NCBI GenBank assembly: GCA_937907395.1
Contig: CALCII010000011.1
Coordinates: 558,001-622,000 of the forward strand
Length of the DNA: 64,000 nt
Reading direction: 5' to 3'
From: an uncultured Chitinophagaceae bacterium
GTDB lineage: Bacteria; Bacteroidota; Bacteroidia; Chitinophagales; Chitinophagaceae
The stretch's first letter is position 1. The number at the start of each line of letters is the position of its first letter. Position numbers and translations under genes: made by a program. Below, piece after piece: positions 53,761-62,404 of this stretch. The notes beneath the pieces were generated by a model. The model had not been told where the DNA came from, did no database searches, and saw only the letters and a list, made by a program, of their open reading frames with translations.

Positions 53761-54032
53761 CAAATTTCTTCCGGTTCAAAAAGGTTGTTCATTTTTCTTA
53801 AGAACGGATTTACGGGGTTTTTCTTTCGGATAGATTTTCGGTTCTCTTATTGGATATTAGGATTTCTGGAATATTGAATTTTTTTGTTTGGCTTTATCGG
53901 TATTGGATTGTGATATAAATCTACTACCTGTTTTATCCCTTTCCATGCTTTTTTGCGTCTAAAAACGGTATTTATAGGGTAACCCTTAGCCCCGTTCAGC
54001 AAAAACGGGGGAATTTAAGTAAGTTGAGAAGG
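53761..54032. other. Intergenic region without a convincing gene
   Basis: A+T-rich stretch. On the minus strand it holds only short reading frames: 29 codons from the ATG at 53946 to a TAA at 53857, and an out-of-phase tail ending in NNLFEPEEI near 53760. Hairpins near the right end are GGGTAACCC (53977-53985) and CCCCGTT/AACGGGG (53990-53996 and 54004-54010). It may be a decayed small gene or a leftward small RNA ending at the 53739 terminator. Confidence 0.4.
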
Positions 54033-54323
54033 ATGAAACAGGAAATACGAGTGAAAGAAAACTCATTCTGGGCCCGGCTGGCAGCTAAAAAGCTGGGCTC
54101 GGCCAAGGTGGCAATGGTCATAGGGCGTACCATTCACCTGCATAATACATCTGCCACTGAATTTCTGAATAATGAACGCTGGGTAAAACATGAAATGGTG
54201 CATATTGAACAGTACAAACGCTACGGACTGATCCGGTTTCTTGTTTTATACCTGTGGTACAGTGCCCGGTATGGTTATTACAACAATCCGTTAGAAGTGG
54301 AAGCAAGGGCAAAGGAAAAATAA
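54033..54323 (+). CDS. Small DUF4157-like protein with HExxH-type motif
   Basis: 96 residues from the ATG at 54033 (a TTG 9 bases upstream is possible). The core KHEMVHIEQYKRYG contains an HEMVH zinc-binding pattern like that of DUF4157-type minigluzincin domains, followed by a hydrophobic helix (LIRFLVLYLWYSARYGYYNN) and a conserved NPLEVEARAK end. There is no signal peptide. Peptidase activity is possible but unproven at this size. Found commonly in Bacteroidota as a lone gene. Confidence 0.75.
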   Translation: MKQEIRVKENSFWARLAAKKLGSAKVAMVIGRTIHLHNTSATEFLNNERWVKHEMVHIEQYKRYGLIRFLVLYLWYSARYGYYNNPLEVEARAKEK

Positions 54324-54342
54324 AACCTTTAATGCAGAGGAT

Positions 54343-54368
54343 TGTCAGGCTGAGCCTGTCGAAGCCGG
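54343..54368. repeat. Isolated REP-like arm
   Basis: TGTCAGGCTGAGCCTGTCGA then AGCCGG: one copy of the arm found in the array at 53136-53711, alone between the DUF4157-like gene and icd. Confidence 0.75.
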
Positions 54369-54384
54369 TTAATACAAACGAAGA

Positions 54385-54430
54385 ACCGGCCTTCAATTCA
54401 TTTATGTTACTAAATGATTCAAAGGCCGGT
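54385..54430 (-). terminator. Terminator of icd
   Basis: A 20-bp inverted repeat with three mismatches (54385-54404 and 54411-54430, ends ACCGGCCTT and AAGGCCGGT), 20 bases after the icd stop. Confidence 0.7.
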
Positions 54431-54450
54431 CTATTAGAAATAGTATCTTC

Positions 54451-55905
54451 TTACTGTCCCTGTGCCAGGCTATAGGCTTTCTTATCGCCCCACATATTCA
54501 ATAACTCCGTGGAACAGATTTTGAAATCCTGCATCACACGTTTGTACAATTCAATAATGTCTACTTGTGTAACAGCTACGTCGTCTACACTTTCAAAACG
54601 ACAACGGTATTGATTCACCAGGTTGGTGAACACACTTCCTTTGGGCCATACCTGAGTACCCCTGTTGCTGATGGTGATAAGGTTAAACAATACACCGCAA
54701 TGCTTGAGGAGTTTGTCGGCCACTTCTTTTGGTTGTTCGGAGCTTTCAATGAAAAGATCCACACCTACAATCACTTCATCCTGCATTTCTTTACTGATGA
54801 TGAGCGGATTCTTTTCCAGTTTAAACTGTGTGGGTGTTGCCGGCTGGTCAGGCAAATCTGTTTTCGGATTGTGTGCCGGCTTTTTGCCAAAATTCGAAAT
54901 AATCGCTTCGGCAAACTGGGTGGTGTTGAGCGAAGGGGTTGACTTATCGCCAAAATCACCGGTATGAACCCCACTTTCCAGTGTGTACAGCAATGCGTTT
55001 TCAATCATGACTGCTTTTTGCATCAGACCCAGGTGACGAAGCATTCCAAAGCCGCTCAACAGCAGTGCCGTTGGGTTGGCGATATTTTTGCCGGCAATAT
55101 CCGGAGCGGTTCCGTGCACGGCTTCAAAGATGGAGATGTGGTCACCAATGTTGGCGCTGGGAGCAAAGCCCAATCCACCTACAAGCCCGGCGCAGAGATC
55201 ACTCACAATATCGCCCTGCAGGTTGGTTAATACCACCACATCAAATAAATCCGGACGGCTCACCAGTTTCATACACAGGTCGTCTACAATCACATCATCG
55301 GCTTTCAGTTCCGGGTAATCTTTTGCTACTTCATAAAATACCTCGAGGAATAATCCGTCGGTGATTTTCATGATATTGGCTTTGTGGCCGCAGGTAATGC
55401 GTTTGGCACCTTTTTTCTTCGCCATTTCAAAAGCATATTTAATCACCTGCATACTACCGGGACGGGTAATGAAACGACGGCTCAACGCCACATCATGGGT
55501 GAGCATGTGTTCAATACCGCCATAGGTATCTTCAATATTTTCACGGACAATCGTCACATCAATGGGGATTCCTGCTTTGGAAAACACGGTATCCACGCCG
55601 TGTAAAGTCTGGAAGGTTCTTTTATTAGCATAGGTGTTCCATGTTTTACGTGCTGTTACGTTCACGCTTTTTACACCTTTCCCTTTGGGGGTTTCCATGG
55701 GGCCTTTGAAGAGGATGCCCAATCGTTCAATGGTTTCCTGTGCTTCGGGTGTCATGCCATTGGAGAAACCTTTATCGAACACCCATTTTCCCATGTCCAC
55801 AAATTCATAATCCAGTGGAACTTCGGCTGCGTTAAAAATGTTGAGTACGGCATCCATAATTTCCGGGCCAATACCATCTCCTTTTGCTACGGCGATTTTT
55901 GTCAT
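54451..55905 (-). CDS. icd: Isocitrate dehydrogenase, long Thermus-type
   Basis: 484 residues. The N-terminal KGDGIGPEIMDAVLNIF, the substrate motif RENIEDTYGGIEH, DDLCMKLVSRPDLFDVVV and the nucleotide-binding FEAVHGTAPDIAGKNIANPT identify a beta-decarboxylating dehydrogenase. A C-terminal extension of about 140 residues (after DFGDKSTPSL) is typical of the longer Thermus/Bacteroidota isocitrate dehydrogenases, usually NADP-dependent. It makes 2-oxoglutarate in the citric acid cycle. Monocistronic, with a -7 box upstream and a long hairpin downstream. Confidence 0.92.
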   Translation of the reverse strand: MTKIAVAKGDGIGPEIMDAVLNIFNAAEVPLDYEFVDMGKWVFDKGFSNGMTPEAQETIERLGILFKGPMETPKGKGVKSVNVTARKTWNTYANKRTFQTLHGVDTVFSKAGIPIDVTIVRENIEDTYGGIEHMLTHDVALSRRFITRPGSMQVIKYAFEMAKKKGAKRITCGHKANIMKITDGLFLEVFYEVAKDYPELKADDVIVDDLCMKLVSRPDLFDVVVLTNLQGDIVSDLCAGLVGGLGFAPSANIGDHISIFEAVHGTAPDIAGKNIANPTALLLSGFGMLRHLGLMQKAVMIENALLYTLESGVHTGDFGDKSTPSLNTTQFAEAIISNFGKKPAHNPKTDLPDQPATPTQFKLEKNPLIISKEMQDEVIVGVDLFIESSEQPKEVADKLLKHCGVLFNLITISNRGTQVWPKGSVFTNLVNQYRCRFESVDDVAVTQVDIIELYKRVMQDFKICSTELLNMWGDKKAYSLAQGQ

Positions 55906-55995
55906 GTGTTTACGGTTTCAGTTGAATGAATGAACGAATTTCACTAAAGGTTGAGGGAAAAAGCTGTACCGTTTGTTGAAAAAGCGATACGGTTG

Positions 55996-56003
55996 CAAAG
56001 GTA
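55996..56003 (-). promoter_or_regulatory. Putative -7 promoter box of icd
   Basis: TACCTTTG on the minus strand, 90 bases before the ATG at 55905, leaving a leader of about 80 bases. Confidence 0.45.
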
Positions 56004-56052
56004 AGATCACAAACGTTCTTAAGTGGAAGGAAAACGTTATAAAATTTTAAAA

Positions 56053-56799
56053 TCAGAGGATCCATTCAATCGTTCCGAAGTCGAACTGCAGTTCGCTGTG
56101 TTCACCAGCCACTAATTGTCCCTGCTCATTCACACCTTTGATCCGGGTGGTGAACCTTCTGTTCTGCTGTTGCAAGGTGGCCATTTCGTTGAGGTGAAAC
56201 AGTTTTTCGTTGTACTGTTGGAAGAAGGCAGAAAATCCGTTCCGGTTTAATAATTCCAGTGAATCAATGATGTTGTTGCGGATGTCTGTTGCCAGATCAG
56301 AAATAAGGATTTCTTTACCGCAAATTTGCCGGATGGAAACAGGATTGGGAAGAAAGGATGGAAATTGTTGCTGCAACACATTGATTCCAATTCCTATCAC
56401 CGCCCAGTTCCATTGCTGTCCCTGCACTTGTGATTCAATAAGAATGCCGCCTGCCTTTCTGTCACGCCAATACAAATCATTAGGCCATTTAATACGGGCT
56501 TCATCACCAATATATTTTTCAAGACATTGCTCCACGCTCACGGCCACAGTTGCCAGCAGTTCAAATGCCTGCCTTGGTTGAAGAAACTGTGGCTTTACAA
56601 TCACCGATAAATTCAGGCTTTCGGCAGGCGGACTTTCCCATTTTTTACCCCGCTGCCCTTTCCCCGCTGTTTGGGTTGCTGCCAGTACTGCCGAGCCGTG
56701 TTGTGCCAGTCCTGCATGAATGAGCCCCATGGCATAGTTGTTGGTACTATCCACGCTACTGAGTTCAAGAAGAGGGGGTAACGATTTTTTGGTGGCCAC
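56053..56799 (-). CDS. birA: Biotin--[acetyl-CoA-carboxylase] ligase
   Basis: About 248 residues from a GTG at 56799, chosen because the conserved part (LLELSSVDSTNNYAM) begins soon after; a GTG at 56883 would add 28 residues that look non-conserved. The biotin-AMP motif is present as AATQTAGKGQRGKKWESPP, with IKWPNDLYW and GGILIE. The C-terminal SH3-like domain follows (EHSELQFDFGTIEWIL). There is no N-terminal helix-turn-helix, so it is a ligase without repressor function. Divergent from rsfS. Confidence 0.92.
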   Translation of the reverse strand: MATKKSLPPLLELSSVDSTNNYAMGLIHAGLAQHGSAVLAATQTAGKGQRGKKWESPPAESLNLSVIVKPQFLQPRQAFELLATVAVSVEQCLEKYIGDEARIKWPNDLYWRDRKAGGILIESQVQGQQWNWAVIGIGINVLQQQFPSFLPNPVSIRQICGKEILISDLATDIRNNIIDSLELLNRNGFSAFFQQYNEKLFHLNEMATLQQQNRRFTTRIKGVNEQGQLVAGEHSELQFDFGTIEWIL

Positions 56800-56898
56800 G
56801 GTTGATGAAGTTTGATTAATTTTGAGCAAAGTAATTAAAGAAAAATCGCTTCCGGAAGGAAGTATTGTAAAACCATTATTCACAAAATAAAAAGGCGT

Positions 56899-57306
56899 TT
56901 GAGTACATTATCCCTGTCCAGCCCCCAGAAGAATCCCAATAAGGCCTCTGCCCGCATTAACCGAAACAGTAAACTTTTCAAGACCATACTGCAGGCCATT
57001 CAGGAAAAAAAAGGAGAGCAAATTGTTAGTCTTGATCTGAGAAAGATACCTGAAGCTGTATCCGACTTTTTCATCATCTGCCAGGCTACCAGTACTACGC
57101 AGGTAAAAGCCATTGCAGATCATGTGGAGCACCTGGTAAAAGAAAATTGCGATGAAATTCCATACCGCCAGGAAGGAAGAATGGCGTTACAGTGGGTGTT
57201 GGTGGATTACGTGAATGTGGTGGTGCATATATTTCAGCCCGAAAACCGGAAATTTTACCGGCTCGAAGAAATGTGGAGTGATGCACCTATGCAAGAACAT
57301 AGTTAA
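56899..57306 (+). CDS. rsfS: Ribosomal silencing factor RsfS
   Basis: 135 residues from a TTG start; a leader rich in Ser, Asn and Lys precedes the conserved domain (LFKTILQAIQEKKGEQIVSL, then EAVSDFFIICQATSTTQVKA, GRMALQWVLVDYVNVVVHIF). RsfS binds uL14 and blocks joining of the ribosomal subunits when nutrients are scarce. 84 bases upstream of ftsH, a neighbourhood usual in Bacteroidota. Confidence 0.93.
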   Translation: MSTLSLSSPQKNPNKASARINRNSKLFKTILQAIQEKKGEQIVSLDLRKIPEAVSDFFIICQATSTTQVKAIADHVEHLVKENCDEIPYRQEGRMALQWVLVDYVNVVVHIFQPENRKFYRLEEMWSDAPMQEHS

Positions 57307-57390
57307 AATTTAAAAACACGGCGAAACATTTCGCTTCATAGTTGTAATATACAGTTCATTGGTACCCGAGAGGGAGTAAATTAAAATAAG

Positions 57391-59430
57391 ATGAGTTTGA
57401 ATCAAGATAATATGGATAACGGTGGCGACAGAAAAGATCCTCGTAAATCGTTCCGCTTTAATATTTATTGGGTGTATGCGCTGATAGCAGTAGTGTTGAT
57501 CGGCTTTCAGTTTCTCCGTGGCTTTGCACCGGATGCGCTGCTTACCTCACGTGAAGTGTTCATGGACAGCATGCTCCGCAAAGGTTACGTGGAGAAATAT
57601 GTGATTGTTACGAATAAAAAAGTGGTTCGTGTAACATTAAAGACTGCTGCATTCAATGATCCTTATATTGCCAAGCAGGTGACGGACAGCCGCATGAAGG
57701 TGGATAAAAAGACCGGACCTCATTTCCAGTTTAAAATTCCGGATGTGAGCAACTTTGATAAGCAAATGAATGATTTTTTCATTGCAAATCCTTCCGTTGT
57801 TCGTCCTATTTCCGATTCACAGGAAGAAGAAAGCTGGCTGAGTCCCATCATCAGTTTATTATTACCGGTACTGGTGTTAATTGGGTTGTGGGTACTGCTG
57901 ATGCGTAAAATGAATTCGGGCGGCGGTGCTGGTCCCGGCGGTGGCGGCATTTTCAATATCGGAAAATCAAGAGCCCAGCTTTTTGAGAAAGGAACCAGGG
58001 TGAACGTAACCTTCCAGGATGTTGCCGGATTGGATGAGGCAAAAGTGGAAGTGATGGAAATTGTTGACTTCCTGAAAAATCCAAAAAAATATACTGCACT
58101 GGGTGGTAAAATTCCGAAAGGTGCATTGTTGGTAGGGCCTCCCGGCACAGGTAAAACATTGCTGGCAAAAGCAATGGCGGGTGAAGCACAGGTACCTTTC
58201 TTCAGCATCAGCGGTTCCGATTTCGTGGAGTTGTTTGTAGGTGTGGGTGCCAGCCGTGTGCGTGATTTGTTCAAACAGGCAAGAGAGAAAGCGCCTTGTA
58301 TCATATTCATTGATGAAATTGATGCCATTGGACGTGCACGTGGACGTAATGCCATTGTAAGTAACGATGAACGTGAAAACACATTGAACCAGTTGCTGGT
58401 GGAAATGGATGGTTTTGGCGGAGATACCGGTATCATCATACTTGCAGCAACCAACCGTCCCGATGTATTAGACTCTGCACTGCTGCGTCCGGGCCGTTTC
58501 GATCGCCAGATCTCTATTGATCGTCCCGATGTAAAAGGCCGTGAACAAATTTTTAAAGTGCATCTGAAACCTATCAAAGTTTCTGAAACACTGGATATTC
58601 ATAAGCTGGCCGAACAAACGCCTGGTTTCGCCGGCGCAGATATTGCCAACGTATGTAACGAAGCGGCATTGATTGCGGCACGTAAAGGGAAAGCAGCAGT
58701 GGACATGAGCGATTTCCAGGATGCGATTGACCGTGTGATTGGTGGTTTGGAAAAGAAAAACAAACTCATCAGTCCTGAAGAAAAAGAAATCATTGCGTAT
58801 CACGAAGCCGGACATGCCATTTGTGGTTGGTTCCTCGAACATGCGTATCCTTTGTTGAAGGTGACCATTGTTCCCCGTGGTACAGCTGCATTGGGTTATG
58901 CGCAGTACACACCTAAAGAGCAGTATCTCTACAATATTGAGCAGTTGAATGATCAGATTTGTATGACCTTGGGCGGACGTGCCAGTGAAGATATTTTCTT
59001 TGGAAAAATTTCCACCGGTGCCAGCAACGATCTGCAACAGATCACACGTATTGCTTATTCAATGATTACTGTATATGGTATGAATGACAAACTGGGTAAT
59101 ATCAGTTATTATGATCCCAACCAGGAACAAACATTCACAAAGCCATACAGTGAACGCACGGCAGAGATGATCGATAATGAAGTGCGTAAATTGATTGATG
59201 AAGCATATGTTCGTACCAAAGCATTATTGACCGAAAAGAAAAATGAAGTGGAAAAACTGGCAAAAGCATTACTTGATAAAGAAGTGTTGTTCCAGAGTGA
59301 TGTGGAAGAATTGATCGGAAAACGTCCGTTTGAACATAAGAAATTACTGGATGATGATGGAGCAGAAGTGCACCATGCACATACTGCCGATGAAATTTCA
59401 TCTGAACCTTCTTCAAATACAGAAGCATGA
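57391..59430 (+). CDS. ftsH: ATP-dependent zinc metalloprotease FtsH
   Basis: 679 residues: two membrane helices (about 25-45 and 152-172) around a periplasmic domain, then AAA ATPase with Walker A GPPGTGKT (249-256), Walker B CIIFIDEIDAIG and the second region of homology (ATNRPDVLDSALLRPGRFDR), then the M41 protease domain with HEAGH near residue 470. It degrades misassembled membrane proteins and regulatory proteins. Its last 4 bases overlap the lutC start. Confidence 0.97.
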   Translation: MSLNQDNMDNGGDRKDPRKSFRFNIYWVYALIAVVLIGFQFLRGFAPDALLTSREVFMDSMLRKGYVEKYVIVTNKKVVRVTLKTAAFNDPYIAKQVTDSRMKVDKKTGPHFQFKIPDVSNFDKQMNDFFIANPSVVRPISDSQEEESWLSPIISLLLPVLVLIGLWVLLMRKMNSGGGAGPGGGGIFNIGKSRAQLFEKGTRVNVTFQDVAGLDEAKVEVMEIVDFLKNPKKYTALGGKIPKGALLVGPPGTGKTLLAKAMAGEAQVPFFSISGSDFVELFVGVGASRVRDLFKQAREKAPCIIFIDEIDAIGRARGRNAIVSNDERENTLNQLLVEMDGFGGDTGIIILAATNRPDVLDSALLRPGRFDRQISIDRPDVKGREQIFKVHLKPIKVSETLDIHKLAEQTPGFAGADIANVCNEAALIAARKGKAAVDMSDFQDAIDRVIGGLEKKNKLISPEEKEIIAYHEAGHAICGWFLEHAYPLLKVTIVPRGTAALGYAQYTPKEQYLYNIEQLNDQICMTLGGRASEDIFFGKISTGASNDLQQITRIAYSMITVYGMNDKLGNISYYDPNQEQTFTKPYSERTAEMIDNEVRKLIDEAYVRTKALLTEKKNEVEKLAKALLDKEVLFQSDVEELIGKRPFEHKKLLDDDGAEVHHAHTADEISSEPSSNTEA

Positions 59431-60074
59431 CGGTTTCTGCGGCAAAAGAAAACATATTAAAAAAAATAAGGCAGGCACTGAGTCATCCGGTGCCTTTGCC
59501 ATTTCCTCAAAGCGAAGGAAACAATAGCATGTTTCAACCGCCGGTGGATGATATGGCGGTACAGTTTGCCGAAGAATTTTCCAAATTGCAGGGACGCTTT
59601 GTTTATTGCGGCGATATGAAAGAATGTGTGGCGCAATTAATGGAACTGGCCGCTTCTAATAATTTTCTCAAACTGGTTTGTAAAGAAAAGGAACTGCAAT
59701 CACTTATACATCAGTATACTCCGTCGTTGCAGTTTCATGAATCTCTTTCCGATTGTGACGTATCTATCACTACTTGTGAAGCATTGGTGAGCCGCACCGG
59801 CTCGTTGGTGTTAACGTCCAATACAGAAAGCGGACGCACCACCAGTGTATATGCGCCGGTTCATATCTGCATTGCATTCACCCATCAGCTGGTATATGAT
59901 ATCAAAGATGCACTGGTGGTGATGAAGGAGAAATATGGACAACAGTTGCCATCGCTCATCAGTTTTGCCACCGGGCCCAGCCGCACTGCCGATATTGAGA
60001 AAACATTAGTGGTTGGCGTACATGGCCCCAAAGAAGTTTATGTGTTTCTTGTGGAAACCCCTCCTTCGGTTTAA
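59427..60074 (+). CDS. lutC: LutC/YkgG-type LUD-domain protein of lactate oxidation
   Basis: 215 residues. The LUD fold is seen in CDVSITTCEALVSRTGSLVL, AFTHQLVYDIKDAL and ISFATGPSRTADIEKTLVVG, the latter two conserved in LutC. With LutA and LutB it forms the L-lactate dehydrogenase complex. It is coupled to ftsH through an ATGA overlap and is far from lutB at 27634; lutA is not in the window. Confidence 0.9.
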   Translation: MTVSAAKENILKKIRQALSHPVPLPFPQSEGNNSMFQPPVDDMAVQFAEEFSKLQGRFVYCGDMKECVAQLMELAASNNFLKLVCKEKELQSLIHQYTPSLQFHESLSDCDVSITTCEALVSRTGSLVLTSNTESGRTTSVYAPVHICIAFTHQLVYDIKDALVVMKEKYGQQLPSLISFATGPSRTADIEKTLVVGVHGPKEVYVFLVETPPSV

Positions 60075-60170
60075 TATACCTTTTCTTAAGTTTTCATTTA
60101 ATTGTTATGGAATCAGCTAACGATTTCATAGTAGCACTATTGCTGAGTTTACAGTAGTACCTAAGCATAA

Positions 60171-60275
60171 TCGGGGAACCATCCGCCATCGGGGTGTAAT
60201 CGATGGCGGGGCCCTTTTTGGTTCCTTTTTGGGTCATTGATGTCGACCATAGCGTCGACACAGGCAAAAAGGAAC
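60171..60275. repeat. Nested inverted repeats downstream of lutC
   Basis: Three stems: CCGCCATCG/CGATGGCGG (60183-60191 and 60201-60209), GTTCCTTTTTG/CAAAAAGGAAC (60221-60231 and 60265-60275), and inside it TGTCGAC/GTCGACA (60241-60247 and 60254-60260). GGTTCC at 60220-60225 can pair either with GGAACC at 60175-60180 or with the downstream arm, so the folds exclude each other. The remaining sequence of this 297-base gap holds no gene. Confidence 0.7.
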
Positions 60276-60371
60276 ATAGAAAAATTTTTAAGCTGATTTG
60301 AGTAAGATGCCAAAAAATGAAATGCATTTTTCATTCTTCTGCCACTGCCATTTTGATTGTATCTTTAAGGC

Positions 60372-60788
60372 ATGGTAACGCACTTGTTTGTATATGGATC
60401 ATTGCGGCAAGGATTTCAGAATCCGGTGTTTGATTATATCAGCAATCATTTTGAATTTGTAGCCAATGGAAGAGCTGCCGGACAAATGTTTGACCTTGGC
60501 GATTACCCGGCTGCCATTCCAACGGAGCATATAAAAGGAATTGTGGGTGAATTATACAAAGCCAAAAGCGAGGCCGATTTTTTCTGGGCAATCAGTCAAC
60601 TGGATGATTACGAAGGCTTGCATCCGGAAGAAGGACAGCATTCAGAATATGTGCGGGCAATCACCAGCGTAGCTTATGACAACACAGAAACAGAAGCCTG
60701 GATTTACTGGTACAATGGCGATGTAACAGGAAAGCCATTAATTGAAAGCGGTGATGTGCTGGAGTACATCCGCAACAAACAATCCTGA
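60372..60788 (+). CDS. Gamma-glutamylcyclotransferase-fold (AIG2-like) protein
   Basis: 138 residues. The substrate loop YGSLRQG at residues 8-14 and the acidic residue in LDDYEG near 75-80 are the hallmarks of the GGCT/AIG2 fold. It may cleave gamma-glutamyl amines or amino acids; the specific substrate is unknown. 31 bases upstream of the lpxH-like gene on the same strand. Confidence 0.88.
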   Translation: MVTHLFVYGSLRQGFQNPVFDYISNHFEFVANGRAAGQMFDLGDYPAAIPTEHIKGIVGELYKAKSEADFFWAISQLDDYEGLHPEEGQHSEYVRAITSVAYDNTETEAWIYWYNGDVTGKPLIESGDVLEYIRNKQS

Positions 60789-60819
60789 AAATTCTTTCTA
60801 ACGATCGATCAACGTATTC

Positions 60820-61578
60820 ATGCAGATAGCAGCAGGTAAAAAAATATACTTTCTCTCCGATTTTCATTTAGGTGCACCCGATGAACAATTGAGCCTTGCA
60901 CGGGAAAAAAAGATTGTAAAATTTCTCGGCGAAATTCAATCATCTGCAGCTGCCATTTTTATTGTGGGTGATTTATTTGACTTTTGGTATGAGTACCGCA
61001 CGGTAGTTCCAAAGGGTTATGTACGCATTTTGGGAAAGATGGCAGAACTTACTGATGCAGGTATTCCGGTTTACTTTTTTGTGGGTAACCATGATATGTG
61101 GATGAAAGATTATTTTCAGAAAGAGCTGAACATCCCTGTTTATTTTGAACCGGTTCCATTTGAGTTCAATAACAAAAAGTTTTTAATTGGCCATGGAGAT
61201 GGCTTGGGCCCCGGTGATCATGGTTACAAAATGCTGAAGAAGATATTCCGCAATCCATTTTGTCAGTGGCTCTTTGGAGTTCTTCCACCGTTCTTTGGCA
61301 TGGGACTTGCCAATTATATGAGTCGCCGCAGCCGTGCACAAACCGGAACTACAGACGAAGTGTTTCTGGGAGAAGACAAGGAATGGTTGATCACTTACTG
61401 CAAAGAAGTATTGCAGAATGAGTTTTATGATTTTTTTGTGTTTGGCCACAGACATTTGCCAATTGATTTTCGTCTGTCAGATAGAAGCAGGTATATCAAC
61501 CTCGGCGATTGGATTAAGTTTTTCACGTATGCAGAATTTGACGGACAAACACTGGAATTAAAAACATACAACTCCTGA
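60820..61578 (+). CDS. lpxH: UDP-2,3-diacylglucosamine diphosphatase (LpxH-like)
   Basis: 252 residues. The calcineurin-type phosphoesterase motifs are complete: SDFHLG (13-18), GDLFDFW, GNHDMW, GHGDGLGPGDHG and FGHRHLP. The LpxH family cleaves UDP-2,3-diacylglucosamine to lipid X in lipid A synthesis at the inner membrane. The insert of about 30 residues after GHGDG (FRNPFCQWLFGVLPPFFGMG) is the membrane-facing cap. Its TGA overlaps the next gene's probable CTG start. Confidence 0.9.
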   Translation: MQIAAGKKIYFLSDFHLGAPDEQLSLAREKKIVKFLGEIQSSAAAIFIVGDLFDFWYEYRTVVPKGYVRILGKMAELTDAGIPVYFFVGNHDMWMKDYFQKELNIPVYFEPVPFEFNNKKFLIGHGDGLGPGDHGYKMLKKIFRNPFCQWLFGVLPPFFGMGLANYMSRRSRAQTGTTDEVFLGEDKEWLITYCKEVLQNEFYDFFVFGHRHLPIDFRLSDRSRYINLGDWIKFFTYAEFDGQTLELKTYNS

Positions 61579-62378
61579 AATATTTAACAAGCATATTAAT
61601 TCTTTTTATTACTTCCTTTTGCACAGCACAGGACAGTAATTTTTTTAAGCCCGCAGTTTCCATTCCGGGAAACTATGTTGATTTTAACATTGACAACCTC
61701 GGCAATTATTATCTCCTCACTTCCAATAATCAACTGAAAAAATTCAATGCGAAAGGTGATTCGGTGGGAGTGTTTAATGATGTGCGCCGCTATGGCAAAC
61801 TCTATTCAATAGATGTTACCAATCCGCTGAAGGTATTATTGTATTACAAGAATTTTTCCACGATTGTGGTGCTGGACCGTTTTTTAAATGTGATAAACAC
61901 CATTGATCTGCGCAAACAAAACATCTTCCAGGTAAAAGCTGTGGCGCAGAGTTATGATAATAACATCTGGGTATACGATGAACAGAATAACAAGCTGAAA
62001 AAAATTGGTGAAAATGGAAATGTGCTTTCTGAAACAGTTGACTTCCGCACCATCTTCGATGAAGTGCCTTCACCTGTAAGTATCTTCGACAGGGATGCAT
62101 ATGTCTATCTCTATGATCCGGAAAAAGGAGTTTATGTATTTGATATTTACGGTGCGTTCAAAACAAAAGTATCTTATTACGGATTGAAAGATTTCACCGT
62201 ATTCGGCAAAACCATTGTTGGACTGCAGGATCAATACCTCGTCACCTATATCACAGGTACACTTACAGAAGCCAAAGCCAAACTGCCGGCTGAAGCAACG
62301 AACAGGCAAAAAGCTATTGTTCAACCGGGACATTTATTCCTCCTGGTGAATGGTGAGATTCTTCATTTCACATTCTGA
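61575..62378 (+). CDS. Secreted protein with a probable CTG start, unknown function
   Basis: About 267 residues. The first in-frame ATG-type start (GTG 61764) would give a truncated protein; the frame is open upstream and encodes an obvious signal peptide, KYLTSILILFITSFCTAQ, right after a CTG at 61575 that overlaps the lpxH stop (CTGA). The mature part has repeated short blocks such as GNYYLLTSNNQLKKFNAKGD and NIWVYDEQNNKLKKIGENG, suggesting a beta-propeller. Function unknown. Coupled to lpxH, so an envelope role is plausible. Confidence 0.75.
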   Translation: MKYLTSILILFITSFCTAQDSNFFKPAVSIPGNYVDFNIDNLGNYYLLTSNNQLKKFNAKGDSVGVFNDVRRYGKLYSIDVTNPLKVLLYYKNFSTIVVLDRFLNVINTIDLRKQNIFQVKAVAQSYDNNIWVYDEQNNKLKKIGENGNVLSETVDFRTIFDEVPSPVSIFDRDAYVYLYDPEKGVYVFDIYGAFKTKVSYYGLKDFTVFGKTIVGLQDQYLVTYITGTLTEAKAKLPAEATNRQKAIVQPGHLFLLVNGEILHFTF

Positions 62379-62404
62379 TAAGTGATTTGCCACTCAGTTC
62401 CTGT

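Noticed and set aside
53857..53946. 29-codon minus-strand frame as a real small gene
   Set aside because: It has no recognised family, and the frame most reminiscent of a protein lies out of phase downstream. Kept only as part of a finding.
53761..54032. 6S, tmRNA, RNase P or SRP RNA in the gap
   Set aside because: None of the conserved cores could be found on either strand; only generic hairpins are present.
60094..60327. 77-codon minus-strand frame downstream of lutC
   Set aside because: It runs through three palindromes, the coding pattern is explained by the inverted repeats, and no domain or signal is recognised.
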